Shown: piece by piece, positions 18,301 to 26,704 of the stretch
How the letters are laid out: the number at the start of each line of letters is the position of its first letter
Numbering within the stretch: position 1 is the first letter of the stretch
NCBI GenBank assembly: GCA_024226335.1
Contig: JAAELY010000249.1
Coordinates: 22,730-86,729 of the forward strand
DNA from: a bacterium
Lineage (GTDB): Bacteria; Myxococcota_A; UBA9160; SZUA-336
Length of the DNA: 64,000 nucleotides
Direction of reading: 5' to 3'
The notes under the pieces: model-generated
Seen by the model: only the letters and a program-made list of their open reading frames with translations
The model's database searches: none
Told to the model about the DNA's origin: nothing
Translations under genes and position numbers: made by a program

Positions 18301-18470
18301 TCGGGCGAAGCTCCGACATAGGGCACGTAGACCACCGAGAACGGAATCTGCACCTCAGGTGCTCGATTGACAGGCAGCTCTGAAAGGCACCAGATTCCCA
18401 ACAGCGAGACCAGCACGGCTGCAAGGTAGATCGGGAGTGGTCTCCCTATCGTCTTCTGAAAGATCTTCAA
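15327..18470 (-). CDS. RND efflux permease (AcrB/CzcA superfamily)
   Basis: A 1047-residue inner-membrane transporter, full length for the family. It has an N-terminal helix with PVNRAPEVQIPF, two large periplasmic loops and twelve predicted helices. The TM4 proton-relay segment reads GLVVDGAIIVGEA, with a single Asp before Gly as in heavy-metal type pumps, rather than the DD of AcrB-type drug pumps. In TM10 VSLTGIVVNDGIVMVDA is normal. The start overlaps the adaptor stop (ATGA). No outer-membrane TolC-type channel gene is adjacent. The substrate is unknown; the single-Asp motif alone does not prove metal export. Confidence 0.92.
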   Translation of the reverse strand: MKIFQKTIGRPLPIYLAAVLVSLLGIWCLSELPVNRAPEVQIPFSVVYVPYVGASPEEVEAEITVDLDEQLGTLADLRHLTSIASDGVSTHILEFEDRADMKESLRSVRDETSLVESEFPDDADAPIVREISFDDLPIVFFTLHGGGDQYRLREIAEDLAPDLETVAGVSRVDVFGGLEREVWILADPPSLTQHGLTLQDLVAAIGRQSSGRPSGELRGRGSSHLIRTTGEFHSLEEIRSIVVLANGAGSLHLRDVARVEVGHVRRTSGAWLDGEPSVTLIVRRRPDVNTMETVEQLEAMITRVRSSLPPGIQIETHSDASDEIARMIRQLGTSGAIGLVLVVLVLFTVFGVRRALLVGSVLPISVLVTFVGLYLFDMEISNIALFSLILVLGLVVDGAIIVGEAIYAEAEAGATSVEAAKTGIGKVGMPVISADLTTVAAFLPMLLMVGVMGQFMSVMPKVVAFALIGSVFVDHLLLPAVAAQLRPSERTSRTRKFTWSPDFERIRPVYERALMRALRMRVSILATATIAFLGAGTLYITNVIDSIFLPASDQARFIVNYALPLGTPLAETDHVGQLIGEHLREMSEVKHWVLTTGDTGALSSEGRDGARVGPEYGKIDVELVPGSEREFDQSTLVAKLRRQLEVYAGVEIDLQELEGGPPVGAALAIRVKGESLEQVANAAERIERRLSSLPGATDVRMDYDRTRPEIRVDLDRARASARFGILPEQVSNALLTSFHGVDVGRMWMGDERVDLRLRAPDTTPHTMDQVGELPLRAADGRLVPLGEIARIWLDFGQNAIFRHNGRRTVTVRADAVEGFSTVLLETTAREALAAMTLPGDIALEFGGETEERDRSYTSLWQALKWGLLLIYIVIAVQFNSLRQPFIVLLGVPLSVVGVTLGLLITGTPFSFMVFIGIVSLTGIVVNDGIVMVDAINRKRRAGMILNDALRFASSERLRPVLLTTFTTIAGLLPLTLNLTSGGEFWVPLGVTIISGLLLASALTLFVVPVLYSLIESPRANLPAVGPKNRHPSAEVPELAVSAVRHSE

Positions 18471-19564
18471 GGGCCCATTACCACGGGCCGTGCGATCCGC
18501 GAATCTGGGCCCGTACCCCGTAAAACGGAATCGTCGATGTGAACGGCGACATCATCGTCGAGATCGTGTTGTCCCCGAACGACGAGTGCATCGCTAGGGG
18601 TGGCGCCGGTGAGTACCAGTCGGTCGCCATGCAGCCAGGCCTCCTCGACGGTTTTCTCTCTCGCGCGACCATCCTGCACGAAGAACACTACCCGCTGTCC
18701 CGAGCGCGCGACTGAAGTTTCGAGCGGAATCGACAACGCATCTTCTACCTCACGAGATACGATGCGTGCACGTGCGCTCATGCCGGGTTTGAGATGCCCC
18801 TCGGGATTGGGGATCAGGATCTCCACAGCGAAAAGCACGCTGCCTTCGGCTGCTGCGGGTGCGATGGCGTGCACGAGGCCGCTGAAGCCGGAATCGCGAA
18901 GCGACGGGACGCTGATCTCGACACGGGCTCCGGGCATGACGTCGCCGATCTGATGTCCAGGCACACCGACTTCGATCTTCAGCAGATCGAAGTTCAGGAG
19001 TCGGGCAACCACTTTGCCAGGAACCACGACCTCACCTGGATCTACGCGCACATCGGCGATGATGCCCGCGAAACGCGCTTCGAGGTGCCGACGATCGAGC
19101 CTTTCCTGAACCAGGTCGAGTTCCGTCCGGCGAAGCTTTGCCGCAGTGGCCGCGGATTCCAGCGTGCTGGCGCTAGTCGCCTGAGCTTTGCGCAATCCAC
19201 GCAGGCGTGCGAAGTCGCGCTGTGCATCGGCAAGCCGGAGCTGTGCACGTTCGACCTCGGCTACCTCGAGTTCGGTGTCGAGCTGGGCGATCTTGTCGCC
19301 CTCATTCACTTGCACGCCCTCGCCCAGGATGCGCGCAACGCGTCCGGCGACTTCGAAGCTGAGCGGGAGGCTTGCTGCCGCTTCGAGGATCCCGACTTTC
19401 ACCGGAAGCGTGATCGTCTGCTTCGCGCGGGTGAGTTCCCGAACGGCTACCAGAACCGTGCGATCAGGTTCAGCTCCGGCTGGAAGTGCAGCGACCACCA
19501 GAACGGTCAGAAAACCGAGGCGGGTCCAGATTCCCGAAAGCAGTCCGCAATCCGGCGTCGACAC
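18467..19564 (-). CDS. RND membrane fusion (adaptor) protein
   Basis: A 365-residue periplasmic adaptor (HlyD/AcrA family) that links the RND permease to an outer-membrane channel. It has a signal peptide (about 1-32, LTVLVVAALPAGA). A split lipoyl-like domain (EVAGRVARILGEGVQVNEGD and ARFAGIIADVRVDPGEVV) flanks a short coiled-coil hairpin of about residues 100-155. Beta-barrel and membrane-proximal domains follow (LKPGMSARARIVSREVEDALSIP). It is four-base overlapped with the permease gene. The short hairpin resembles those of RND rather than type I secretion adaptors. No metal-binding His- or Met-rich segment is evident. Confidence 0.9.
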   Translation of the reverse strand: MSTPDCGLLSGIWTRLGFLTVLVVAALPAGAEPDRTVLVAVRELTRAKQTITLPVKVGILEAAASLPLSFEVAGRVARILGEGVQVNEGDKIAQLDTELEVAEVERAQLRLADAQRDFARLRGLRKAQATSASTLESAATAAKLRRTELDLVQERLDRRHLEARFAGIIADVRVDPGEVVVPGKVVARLLNFDLLKIEVGVPGHQIGDVMPGARVEISVPSLRDSGFSGLVHAIAPAAAEGSVLFAVEILIPNPEGHLKPGMSARARIVSREVEDALSIPLETSVARSGQRVVFFVQDGRAREKTVEEAWLHGDRLVLTGATPSDALVVRGQHDLDDDVAVHIDDSVLRGTGPDSRIARPVVMGP

Positions 19565-19718
19565 GGCACCCTCCTCGCGTATGAGGCGATACCGTGTGAT
19601 CGAGCAAGGCTTGTGCCGACTCGCGATCGATGAGGCGCCGTTTCGGATCCCGGCCGCCCCGAGTCCGGGACATTAGGTCCCAGACATGGGTCAGCTCGGC
19701 ACCTGGGTCTGCAGACGA

Positions 19719-20702
19719 CTAGACGTCGAAGCCCAGTTCGCGGTATCCGGGAGCGACCCGATCGGTCACGAGACCGACTCGCTGGAGCTGCGGGACCACG
19801 TGGTCATCGAACATTCGAGGTCCGGTATTGGCGAACTCGGGATCGTTGGCTTTTTCCCCGATCTCCTGCATCGCCGCGTCGTAGTCGATGCCTACCTCGG
19901 TATACACCGCCTGCCGCGACGACAGGATGCCGCCACCCTTGGAGTCCGCCGCGCCTCCGCCACCAGTGGTGAGCATGCGAACCGCTCCCAACGCAAAATC
20001 TTCCACGCGCTCGCGATCGGGATCCGACATGCGCGGGAGTTCTTCCTTCATGTAGATCAGACCGTAGGAGACGTGGCGTGCCTCGTCCTGTGCGGTCAGT
20101 TCGACCACGTTGCGCAGCAGATCGTCGCGTGTGTTTTCCTTCATCGACTTGAATGTGCCCATCGCCAGGCTCTCGGTGATGACCTGCATTCCCACGCACT
20201 TCATCTGCCAGAGATCGGCCTCGAGGATCGCGTTGAGGACTGCGTGTAGCGAAGGTTCGATGGTATAGACCTGGTCGAGTCGCGTGATGTAGCGGTGAAA
20301 CACCTCGACGTGCCGAGCTTCGTCGACGACCTGGGTGGCGGCGTAGAGTTTTCCGTCGATGTCCGGGACGGCCTCGACGAGCTGTCCGCAGCAGAGCAGT
20401 GCACCCTGCTCACCGTGCAGAAACTGGGAAAGCGTCCAGGCGGAGCGCCGCGCTGCAAACTGCTCGCGCGCCTCGTTCGAGAGCGCCTTGACGAAGTCGT
20501 AGCGGGGGAAGCGTTCCCCGCTCGGGTCCAGGATGTCCCCGACTCCCTCCTTGTTGATCTCGAGATCCCACGGGATGTCCACCGCCGCGTTCCACTGTTC
20601 CTTCTTCGCCTTCTCGTAGAGGTCGCGAAGAGCATTTACATTGGTTTCGTAGTCGAACTTCCAGTGTGTCTTGAGAGTTGTGACGATGGATTCGAGTGAC
20701 AT
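19719..20702 (-). CDS. Ferritin-like di-iron protein
   Basis: A 327-residue helical protein with duplicated DEARH motifs (DEARHVEVF and DEARHVSYGL), each preceded by a glutamate-bearing helix (HGEQGAL and ITESLAMGT). Together they give the E/ExxH ligand set of carboxylate-bridged di-iron proteins such as the R2-like and AurF-type oxygenases. The start MSLESIVTT at 20702 was chosen because the longer reading frame upstream is Arg/Pro-rich and would overlap the palindrome at 20790. The substrate is unknown. It lies downstream of the corrinoid operon on the same strand but is separated from it by 146 bases containing that palindrome, so it is probably regulated separately. Confidence 0.82.
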   Translation of the reverse strand: MSLESIVTTLKTHWKFDYETNVNALRDLYEKAKKEQWNAAVDIPWDLEINKEGVGDILDPSGERFPRYDFVKALSNEAREQFAARRSAWTLSQFLHGEQGALLCCGQLVEAVPDIDGKLYAATQVVDEARHVEVFHRYITRLDQVYTIEPSLHAVLNAILEADLWQMKCVGMQVITESLAMGTFKSMKENTRDDLLRNVVELTAQDEARHVSYGLIYMKEELPRMSDPDRERVEDFALGAVRMLTTGGGGAADSKGGGILSSRQAVYTEVGIDYDAAMQEIGEKANDPEFANTGPRMFDDHVVPQLQRVGLVTDRVAPGYRELGFDV

Positions 20703-20789
20703 GGAGGATTCCGTCCGAGTTGGGCCGCGAGGGCTCGTTGGGGTGGACCGCGATCTTGTCCGGCCGGGCTCCACTCTAGCATCTGCGCC

Positions 20790-20813
20790 GTAGTGGACAA
20801 GAATGTCCACTAC
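20790..20813. promoter_or_regulatory. Perfect palindromic operator-like site
   Basis: Two 10-base arms, GTAGTGGACA and TGTCCACTAC, are perfectly complementary around the spacer AGAA. The site is 88 bases upstream of the ferritin-like start and has no T-tract, so it looks like a dimeric-regulator operator rather than a terminator. The cognate regulator is not evident. Confidence 0.7.
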
Positions 20814-20848
20814 TCCGGGCCCTCTACGCGCTGGATCGGAGCCTCTGA

Positions 20849-22684
20849 TCAGACCGGTCGGCTGAAGCCGATGTGCTCGATGTAGCTGGTTTGGAAGGCG
20901 GGATTTCCGGCCAGTTCCAGATAGCGGCAGCGACGGGCGATGGCGGCCGCGGCATCGCGTTGTTGGCGCGACAGAAGAGCCAGTCGCGCGCCATCCCCGG
21001 CGGCGTTTCCTACCTGGGCGAAGCGCTGGAAGGGCAGGGGTGGCAGCATTCCGATTGCCTGAGCGCTGCTCAGGTCGATGTAGTTGCCAAAAGCTCCTGC
21101 GACCACCACCTGCTCGAGTTCGCGCTCGACGTGACCGGTGTCTTTGAGGAGCAGGTCCGTCGCTGCTCGGATCGCCGCCTTCGCCAGTTGTACTGCGCGC
21201 ACGTCTTCCTGCGTGAAGACGATCTCGGGCCCCGAGTCGCTCTCGCGCACGAGCACGAACTCCCTTCGATGGCCGCGGTTTCGCACGCGCGGGTGGCCTT
21301 CCTGAATTCGCCCCCGTTCATTCATTACGCCGGTCAGGAAGAGTTGTGCGACGGCGTCGAGCACGCCGGATCCGCAGATTCCCACCGGTGGCGCGTCCTC
21401 GATCGTATCGACGCGCACCTCGTCGCCTAGCAAACGAATCCGCTCGACGGCGCCGACTGCGGCGCGCATTCCACACGCGATATGGGCACCTTCGAAAGCG
21501 GGACCCGATGGACAGGACAGACTCGTGATGGAATCGCCCTCGATCAGCGAAATCTCCGTATTGGTTCCAATGTCCATCGCCAGACAAAGCCGTGCTTCGA
21601 GCCCGGGAAGCGTGGCCAGAAGTGTGGCCACGTGGTCGCCGCCCACAAAGGCCGCGATATTGGGAAGCAGGTGGACGCGAGTGCCCGCGGCCAGAACGAG
21701 ACCGAGGTCGCGCGCCCTGACGTCGATCGCATCGCTGAGAGCCGGTATGAACGGTGCCGTGGCCAGAGGCTCGACCGGTAGACCGAGTAGCAGGTGGTGC
21801 ATCATGGTGTTGCCGACCACGACTGCGTCGACGATCTGCTCGCTCGAGGCCGCGCCGAGCGAACAGAGCCTGGCGAGCAGTTCACCGAGGGCCTCGACCG
21901 CGAGTCCCTGAAGTTCCTGCGCTCCCTTCTTGTCGCTGCGCACGAGGGCGGCGTAGCTGATCAGATCGCCCCCGTGGCGAGTTTGAGGGTTCTCGATTCC
22001 AGCAGAGGCCAGGGTTTCTCCGCTCTCGAGGTCCGAGAGGCAAGCCGAGATATTCGTGGTTCCCAGGTCGATGGCGAGACCCAGAGCGGGTCGACCCACT
22101 GGACCGGTCGCGATCAGCTCACCTCGACGGACGAAGGCGTCCAGACGTCCGCCGTTCTTGCGAAACTCGTCGGGAAACTCGCGAATCGCATCCAGATCGA
22201 TTTGCTCGCACCCGCCGGGTCGCGCGATTGCGAGTGCGTCGAGCAGTCGCTGGTCGTCCGCGCGTACGTCGTCCAGCGAGGCTGGAGGAAGCTCGATTGT
22301 GACGCGCTCGATGACCGACTCGGGTTCGACGTGAGTCTCGCGTCCGTCCACGAGCGTACGCATGGGCGCAGCGGTAGAGCGCGGCGGGAGCCAGACCGTA
22401 CAGTCCCCGATCGGGTCGACCAGACAGGCGCGGCGCCAGCCTTCGGCGAGGCGGCGCGCCGAGAACGCCTGCTGATCGGCGGGGGAAGGCTCCGGAACCG
22501 GGCCATCGACGAATTGCACCACGCAGGCGGCGCAACGCCCCTGTCCGCCACAACTACTGGCGATGCGCACGCGGTGGCGGCGTGCGCAATCGAGCAGGTT
22601 CTCGTCCGTCTTGCAATGGCCTTCCCGATCGGCCGGTGTGAAGCGGACGCGGAACCCCGAGGTTTCGGATTCAGGCTCGCTCAC
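20849..22684 (-). CDS. RACo-type corrinoid reductive activator (2Fe-2S ferredoxin plus ASKHA domain)
   Basis: A 611-residue ATP-dependent reactivase that reduces accidentally oxidised Co(II) corrinoid proteins back to Co(I). The N-terminal plant-type ferredoxin domain has Cys45, Cys51, Cys54 and Cys87 (C-X5-C-X2-C-X32-C). A linker is followed from about residue 200 by the ASKHA ATPase domain, with LAIDLGTTNIS, VVGNTMMHHLL, LAMDIGTNTEISL and VAGAFGNYIDL blocks typical of DUF4445 proteins. It overlaps the MetH-activation-like gene by four bases. Together with the two corrinoid proteins upstream, this makes a self-sufficient methyl-transfer operon. Confidence 0.93.
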   Translation of the reverse strand: MSEPESETSGFRVRFTPADREGHCKTDENLLDCARRHRVRIASSCGGQGRCAACVVQFVDGPVPEPSPADQQAFSARRLAEGWRRACLVDPIGDCTVWLPPRSTAAPMRTLVDGRETHVEPESVIERVTIELPPASLDDVRADDQRLLDALAIARPGGCEQIDLDAIREFPDEFRKNGGRLDAFVRRGELIATGPVGRPALGLAIDLGTTNISACLSDLESGETLASAGIENPQTRHGGDLISYAALVRSDKKGAQELQGLAVEALGELLARLCSLGAASSEQIVDAVVVGNTMMHHLLLGLPVEPLATAPFIPALSDAIDVRARDLGLVLAAGTRVHLLPNIAAFVGGDHVATLLATLPGLEARLCLAMDIGTNTEISLIEGDSITSLSCPSGPAFEGAHIACGMRAAVGAVERIRLLGDEVRVDTIEDAPPVGICGSGVLDAVAQLFLTGVMNERGRIQEGHPRVRNRGHRREFVLVRESDSGPEIVFTQEDVRAVQLAKAAIRAATDLLLKDTGHVERELEQVVVAGAFGNYIDLSSAQAIGMLPPLPFQRFAQVGNAAGDGARLALLSRQQRDAAAAIARRCRYLELAGNPAFQTSYIEHIGFSRPV

Positions 22685-23391
22685 GCGACAACGGGTTCAG
22701 GGTCGATGGTTCGCAAGCGACAGGTGTCGCGGGAAGAGCACAGCTCGCAAGCCTGGGCATGGGTCCACTTCGGCAATCCTTGCCCCAGACCGATCAACAT
22801 GGACAGGGATTTCACCGGAGCCAGCATGCAAGCACTGGTGAGTTCGACGCCAATTCGTTCTGCGCCCGCGACTTCTACGACGACCCTCTGTTCGGAAAGA
22901 TCGACGTCGTTTTGACCCGGGCTCAATACACCGCTGGTGTCGAAACCGCGCTCGCTCGCCCATTCCGCGATGCTCTTCGGGAGGTGGTCGGCGAGTTTGC
23001 CAATGGCCAGATTGCCGACCTCGCCCAGGATGAAGGCTTCGACTTCGCGCCCGCTCGCAAACCATTCGCGTGTCGTCGTGTCCAGCGCCGGGCCGATGCT
23101 ACCGACGGCCATCACGAGTTCTTCGGCCTTGCCCAATAGTCGCACGGCGCCCTCGGCCCGGGTCAGTTCCGCTCCCCCGTCGAGTCGGATGCGGGCGCCC
23201 GACGCCTCGAGCACTTTGCGCGATTCCCAGACGACCGCCGGTTGCAGGAGTTCCCGTTCCACCACTTCGGACAGAACCTGCGGAAGCAGTGCGCGAATGC
23301 GCGGATGCAGACCGCCCTTCGAGTGCAGTGTGCGCAGGCGGCGCAGTTCGACCAGCGAGATCTCGATCGAAACTTCGCTCACGACCGGCAC
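22681..23391 (-). CDS. MetH-activation-domain-like protein of corrinoid operons
   Basis: A 236-residue protein resembling the vitamin B12-dependent methionine synthase activation-domain family that accompanies corrinoid methyltransferases. Visible features are an alpha/beta region with VMAVGSIGPALD and EVGNLAIGKLADHL, the VELTSACMLAPVKSLS block, and a C-terminal cysteine cluster CELCSSRDTC that could bind a metal or Fe-S centre. It starts at GTG 23391 and is translationally coupled to the RACo gene. In MetH this fold binds S-adenosylmethionine for reductive methylation; here it may aid reactivation or bind a corrinoid protein. The exact function of the stand-alone form is not settled. Confidence 0.75.
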   Translation of the reverse strand: MPVVSEVSIEISLVELRRLRTLHSKGGLHPRIRALLPQVLSEVVERELLQPAVVWESRKVLEASGARIRLDGGAELTRAEGAVRLLGKAEELVMAVGSIGPALDTTTREWFASGREVEAFILGEVGNLAIGKLADHLPKSIAEWASERGFDTSGVLSPGQNDVDLSEQRVVVEVAGAERIGVELTSACMLAPVKSLSMLIGLGQGLPKWTHAQACELCSSRDTCRLRTIDPEPVVA

Positions 23392-23456
23392 GGCGGTTCT
23401 CTCTCTTCATCGAAATCCAGCGTTCGCCTCGTGGACTGGAAAACCCTCACGATCGA

Positions 23457-24707
23457 CTATCCGGACGCACCGTAGCTTCTGACGGTGTCGCGCATGGCAA
23501 ACACGTTCTCGATGCGCGCGTCATCGGGGATGCCGATCGCACCGTCGACGATCAACCCACCGCCCTGCGCGCAGCCATCGATCAGCCACTTGCAGTAGTC
23601 GGCGACTTCGGTCGGTTTGCCGACGGTCAACAGGGAGGCCGGGACGAAGCCACGCAGACACACGGTGTCGCCGAGCGAGGCCTTTGCCTTGAGCGGATCC
23701 GTGCGTTCGAAGTGGTAGATGATCTTTCCCGGCGGGACGTCCCCGATCACTTCGAGGCGGGAGTCGCAGACTCCTTCCCAGAGCACCAGCGGGGTCAAAT
23801 CAGCTTCGATCAAGTCGAGCATGAGGTCGCGCAATCCCGGCCAGTAGAACTTCTCGAACTGTTTGCCCGACATGAATCCGTCGAGTCCCCAGTGCAGCGG
23901 AATGAATACGGTCCTGGAGGGAAGCATCGTAGCGCGGCCGATCGTACCCGGCGTTATGATCCGCCTGGCTTTGTCGATGGCGGCGAGCATCTTCTCTTCG
24001 TGGCGGAACATGTCCAGCATCGCACCGCGCGAGCCACGCATATAGTCGGCGATGTAGTCATAGGGCGCCATCGTGAACCCGCCGAAAGTCGTGGGGAAGC
24101 CGAGATCGGCCATCTCTTTCACGAGCGGGATCGCCGAGCCGAGCATACCCGTCACTTCCCGGCCCGCGCTCGCCAGTTGCTCGAAGGTCTGTGCCATCTC
24201 GGGTGTCGCAAACCCCGAAGTCGCGTGCGCCAGTCCGAAGTAGGGCGAGGCGGGAAAGTCTGGAAAGTTTGCGAAACCCTCGAACGCGCCGGCGACTCGC
24301 GGCAGGTACTTCCTGAGAAAGAAGCCGGTGGGATCGAAGAGGAACTCGTCGTACTCCTCTGCCGCCATGTACTCGCGGTCGAGGAACTGGAAGGTGGAGT
24401 CCGGACCTACACCGTGACCGGGCCACTGCAGCATGCGGAAGTCCAGCTTTTCAAACGCTGGGCCCATGCTCACAGTCGGTTGCATGAACGAGAATGCATC
24501 GGGTTCGAGGTCGAGCACGGCCTTGCGAACTGCGGCGTTGTAACGCGAGTGTTCGTACATCGCCTCCTGGCAGGTCATCTCGGCGTAACGCGCCGGCCAG
24601 AAGTGCCAGATGGTCGAAAAGGGAACTTGATCCGGTTCGCGCAACTCGACAGCATCCTGGATGCGCTGCGAGCGTTCGTCGAATTGCTTCGCGGCGGAAT
24701 CGCTCAT
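23457..24707 (-). CDS. UroD-family methyltransferase lacking the HxC zinc motif
   Basis: A 416-residue TIM-barrel protein of the uroporphyrinogen decarboxylase superfamily, which includes MtaA/MtbA and CmuA-type corrinoid methyltransferases. It starts at ATG 24707, overlapping the stop of its corrinoid partner gene (ATGA). The usual HxCG zinc segment is replaced by VLWEGVCDSRLE, so one cysteine remains but the histidine is lost. A second Cys is in GDTVCLRG. Because it is coupled to a corrinoid protein it probably transfers methyl groups to or from that protein. The altered metal site suggests a substrate-side rather than thiol-side role. The substrate is unknown. Confidence 0.8.
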   Translation of the reverse strand: MSDSAAKQFDERSQRIQDAVELREPDQVPFSTIWHFWPARYAEMTCQEAMYEHSRYNAAVRKAVLDLEPDAFSFMQPTVSMGPAFEKLDFRMLQWPGHGVGPDSTFQFLDREYMAAEEYDEFLFDPTGFFLRKYLPRVAGAFEGFANFPDFPASPYFGLAHATSGFATPEMAQTFEQLASAGREVTGMLGSAIPLVKEMADLGFPTTFGGFTMAPYDYIADYMRGSRGAMLDMFRHEEKMLAAIDKARRIITPGTIGRATMLPSRTVFIPLHWGLDGFMSGKQFEKFYWPGLRDLMLDLIEADLTPLVLWEGVCDSRLEVIGDVPPGKIIYHFERTDPLKAKASLGDTVCLRGFVPASLLTVGKPTEVADYCKWLIDGCAQGGGLIVDGAIGIPDDARIENVFAMRDTVRSYGASG

Positions 24708-25357
24708 GTGTTCGACTCCGCCGTCCACTGTCGACACAGCGTGACGGCGTTCATCGCATTCGCACCGAAAGAATCCGCACCCGTGTAGCGCAGGATCGTC
24801 TCGTCGACCTGGCCCCCGCCGATCATGATCTTGACGGCGTCGCGCTGCCCCGCCTTTTCGATCTCATCGATGGTGTTCTTCATCGAGTCGAATGACAGAG
24901 TCAAAAATCCGCTCAGCGCCACGACGTCGGGGGATTCGCTCTGGATGGCCTCGATGAAGCGATCCGGCGGCACGTCCACGCCCAGGTCGCAGACTTCGAA
25001 TTCGTTTACGTCGAGCATGAAGCCGACGATGTTCTTGCCGATGTCGTGGATGTCCCCGTGCACCGTGCCGAGTACGACCTTTCCCAGTGGTTCACCCGAG
25101 ATCACTGCATCTCCCGAGATGCGTGGCTTTACCACGGCGGTAATCTGACTCAGGATCTCTCCGGCCATCACCAGTTCCGGAATGAAGAATTCGCCTTCTT
25201 CGAAATTCCGGCCGACGATGTCCATCGCTTCCTTGCACTTGCGCAAGATGTCGAGTGGTTGGCCACCCGCGTCGAGTTGAGCGGTCGCCAGTTCGACGGC
25301 TTCGACCTCGCGCATTCCGACGATGGCATCGATCAGGCTCCGCTCTTCATTGCTCAA
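24704..25357 (-). CDS. Corrinoid (B12-binding) methyl carrier protein 1
   Basis: A 217-residue two-domain carrier: a helical cap (about residues 1-85, with FFIPELVMAGEIL) and a Rossmann-like B12 domain with the DxHxxG signature in GDIHDIGKN, the lower-ligand histidine motif, followed by a downstream VALSGFLTLS. The TTG at 25357 is chosen because GGAG lies eight bases upstream; an ATG at 25402 is possible but has no such site. It carries methyl groups on cobalamin between the UroD-family proteins and the acceptor enzyme. It is followed without gap by the UroD-family gene. Confidence 0.92.
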   Translation of the reverse strand: MSNEERSLIDAIVGMREVEAVELATAQLDAGGQPLDILRKCKEAMDIVGRNFEEGEFFIPELVMAGEILSQITAVVKPRISGDAVISGEPLGKVVLGTVHGDIHDIGKNIVGFMLDVNEFEVCDLGVDVPPDRFIEAIQSESPDVVALSGFLTLSFDSMKNTIDEIEKAGQRDAVKIMIGGGQVDETILRYTGADSFGANAMNAVTLCRQWTAESNT

Positions 25358-25502
25358 GACAGCTACTCCACGAGTTGGTTGATCGCTGCCTCGGCCTACC
25401 ATAAACGCCGAATCAGCCCATCGGGATTGTACCGCGGTCGGAATTTCTCGGGGTAAAATCTGGAATTTCGGCCTGTAGAGGATCGGCCAGCCCGACCCAG
25501 GC

Positions 25503-26642
25503 TCAGGCGAAATAGCTGCGCAGGGTTTCAGTAACGGCGCGGATCACCGGCATGGGTGTGTTCTTCGGCAGCGCGTCGCCGCTTCCGAGGATGAACTTGT
25601 GGAAGCTTCCGGCCTCTTCCTCGATTCCGCTCAAGAGATCGCGAACGTAGACGCTCATCTCTTGCGGTGAGAGACCCGTAAAAGCCGTCGCGTCGATGCC
25701 GCCCACGAGCACTTTGTCTTTGGCCCAGCCCGCCTTGGCCTTGCCGAAGTCGACATCGCCGGTAGGAGAGGGTGCGACGTCGATGAAGCCGTCTTGATTG
25801 GCGTTGCAGAGCTGCCCGGAAAAACCAGTCAAGCGGCCACACATATGCGTGAGGTACGTCTTGCCTGCACCTCGACAGATCTCTGCGTAATCATTGCAGT
25901 GGCGCTGGTCGAAGCGCTCGTAGTTTTTCGGAGACGTGAGTGTGGTGGAGAGGTTTTCGTAGCTGATCACGACCTCGGCCTTGCTCTCGGCGAGGATCTG
26001 ATAGGCCTTCAGATTGAGTTCGTGCATCATCTCGAAGCATTGCTCGACCGTGTCCGGATCGTCGGCGAGCGCGTAGGTCATCTTCTCCAGGCCCATTTCA
26101 TTGTTGATGAAATGTTCCATCGGGCTATTGGGACCCGAAGTCGTCGCGAGTCCGTCATCGCCCAGGCGCTCGACGGTCTGGTTGAAGTACTCGGGATCGG
26201 GGGACAGGATCGCGGTCTCCAGCCCGTACATATAGATCTTGATGTCCTCCAGCGTCTGGAGTTTGCGCTTGGTAAACCAGGGCACGAACGGAGACTCGGG
26301 TGTCCATTTGAACTCTTCGACCAGCGTGCCCAGCTTGGTTTCGTGGGTCGAACGAAACGATCCATCGGCCTGGCGATCGATCTGTGAATCCACGCGGGGG
26401 TTTTTCTGCGAACTGGTCTTGGCTCCGGATACGGGCGGCGTGGCCGCGTGAATCATCACGTGCCGCAGCATGGCGTCAGAACCGACTTCCTTGTGGAGTT
26501 CCCGCTCATCGAGCTTCCCGTCTTCGGGCAGAGAAGACAAAAAGTAGTTGTCGACACAGGGCGACCAGGGAATGCGATCGACTGGATCTCCCCGAAACGT
26601 CGCCAGCAGGCGCTCGCGCGAGCTCATGGTTTCCGTGCTCAC
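25503..26642 (-). CDS. UroD-family methyltransferase with HxC zinc motif
   Basis: A 379-residue protein of the uroporphyrinogen decarboxylase superfamily. Near 25836-25847 the sequence THMCGR supplies the His-x-Cys zinc ligands found in MtaA/MtbA-type methylcobalamin:thiol methyltransferases, with a further Cys in QLCNANQ. The N terminus has SRERLLATFRGDPVDRIPWSP, typical of the family. GTG 26642 is the start because AGGAG lies seven bases upstream; ATG 26627 is the alternative. It is 62 bases after the homocysteine methyltransferase gene. It may deliver methyl groups to a thiol or take them from an unidentified donor. Confidence 0.87.
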   Translation of the reverse strand: MSTETMSSRERLLATFRGDPVDRIPWSPCVDNYFLSSLPEDGKLDERELHKEVGSDAMLRHVMIHAATPPVSGAKTSSQKNPRVDSQIDRQADGSFRSTHETKLGTLVEEFKWTPESPFVPWFTKRKLQTLEDIKIYMYGLETAILSPDPEYFNQTVERLGDDGLATTSGPNSPMEHFINNEMGLEKMTYALADDPDTVEQCFEMMHELNLKAYQILAESKAEVVISYENLSTTLTSPKNYERFDQRHCNDYAEICRGAGKTYLTHMCGRLTGFSGQLCNANQDGFIDVAPSPTGDVDFGKAKAGWAKDKVLVGGIDATAFTGLSPQEMSVYVRDLLSGIEEEAGSFHKFILGSGDALPKNTPMPVIRAVTETLRSYFA

Positions 26643-26704
26643 GTCACTTCTCCTCTCGCGATCCGGTCCGAATCCGTGCACCCCGACAAGCGCAACGCGA
26701 GTTT

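Noticed and set aside
23070..24788. Long open frame on the plus strand (572 codons) opposite the UroD-family and MetH-activation-like genes.
   Set aside because: It is antisense to two recognisable genes, shows no family motif and reflects the codon bias of high-G+C genes.
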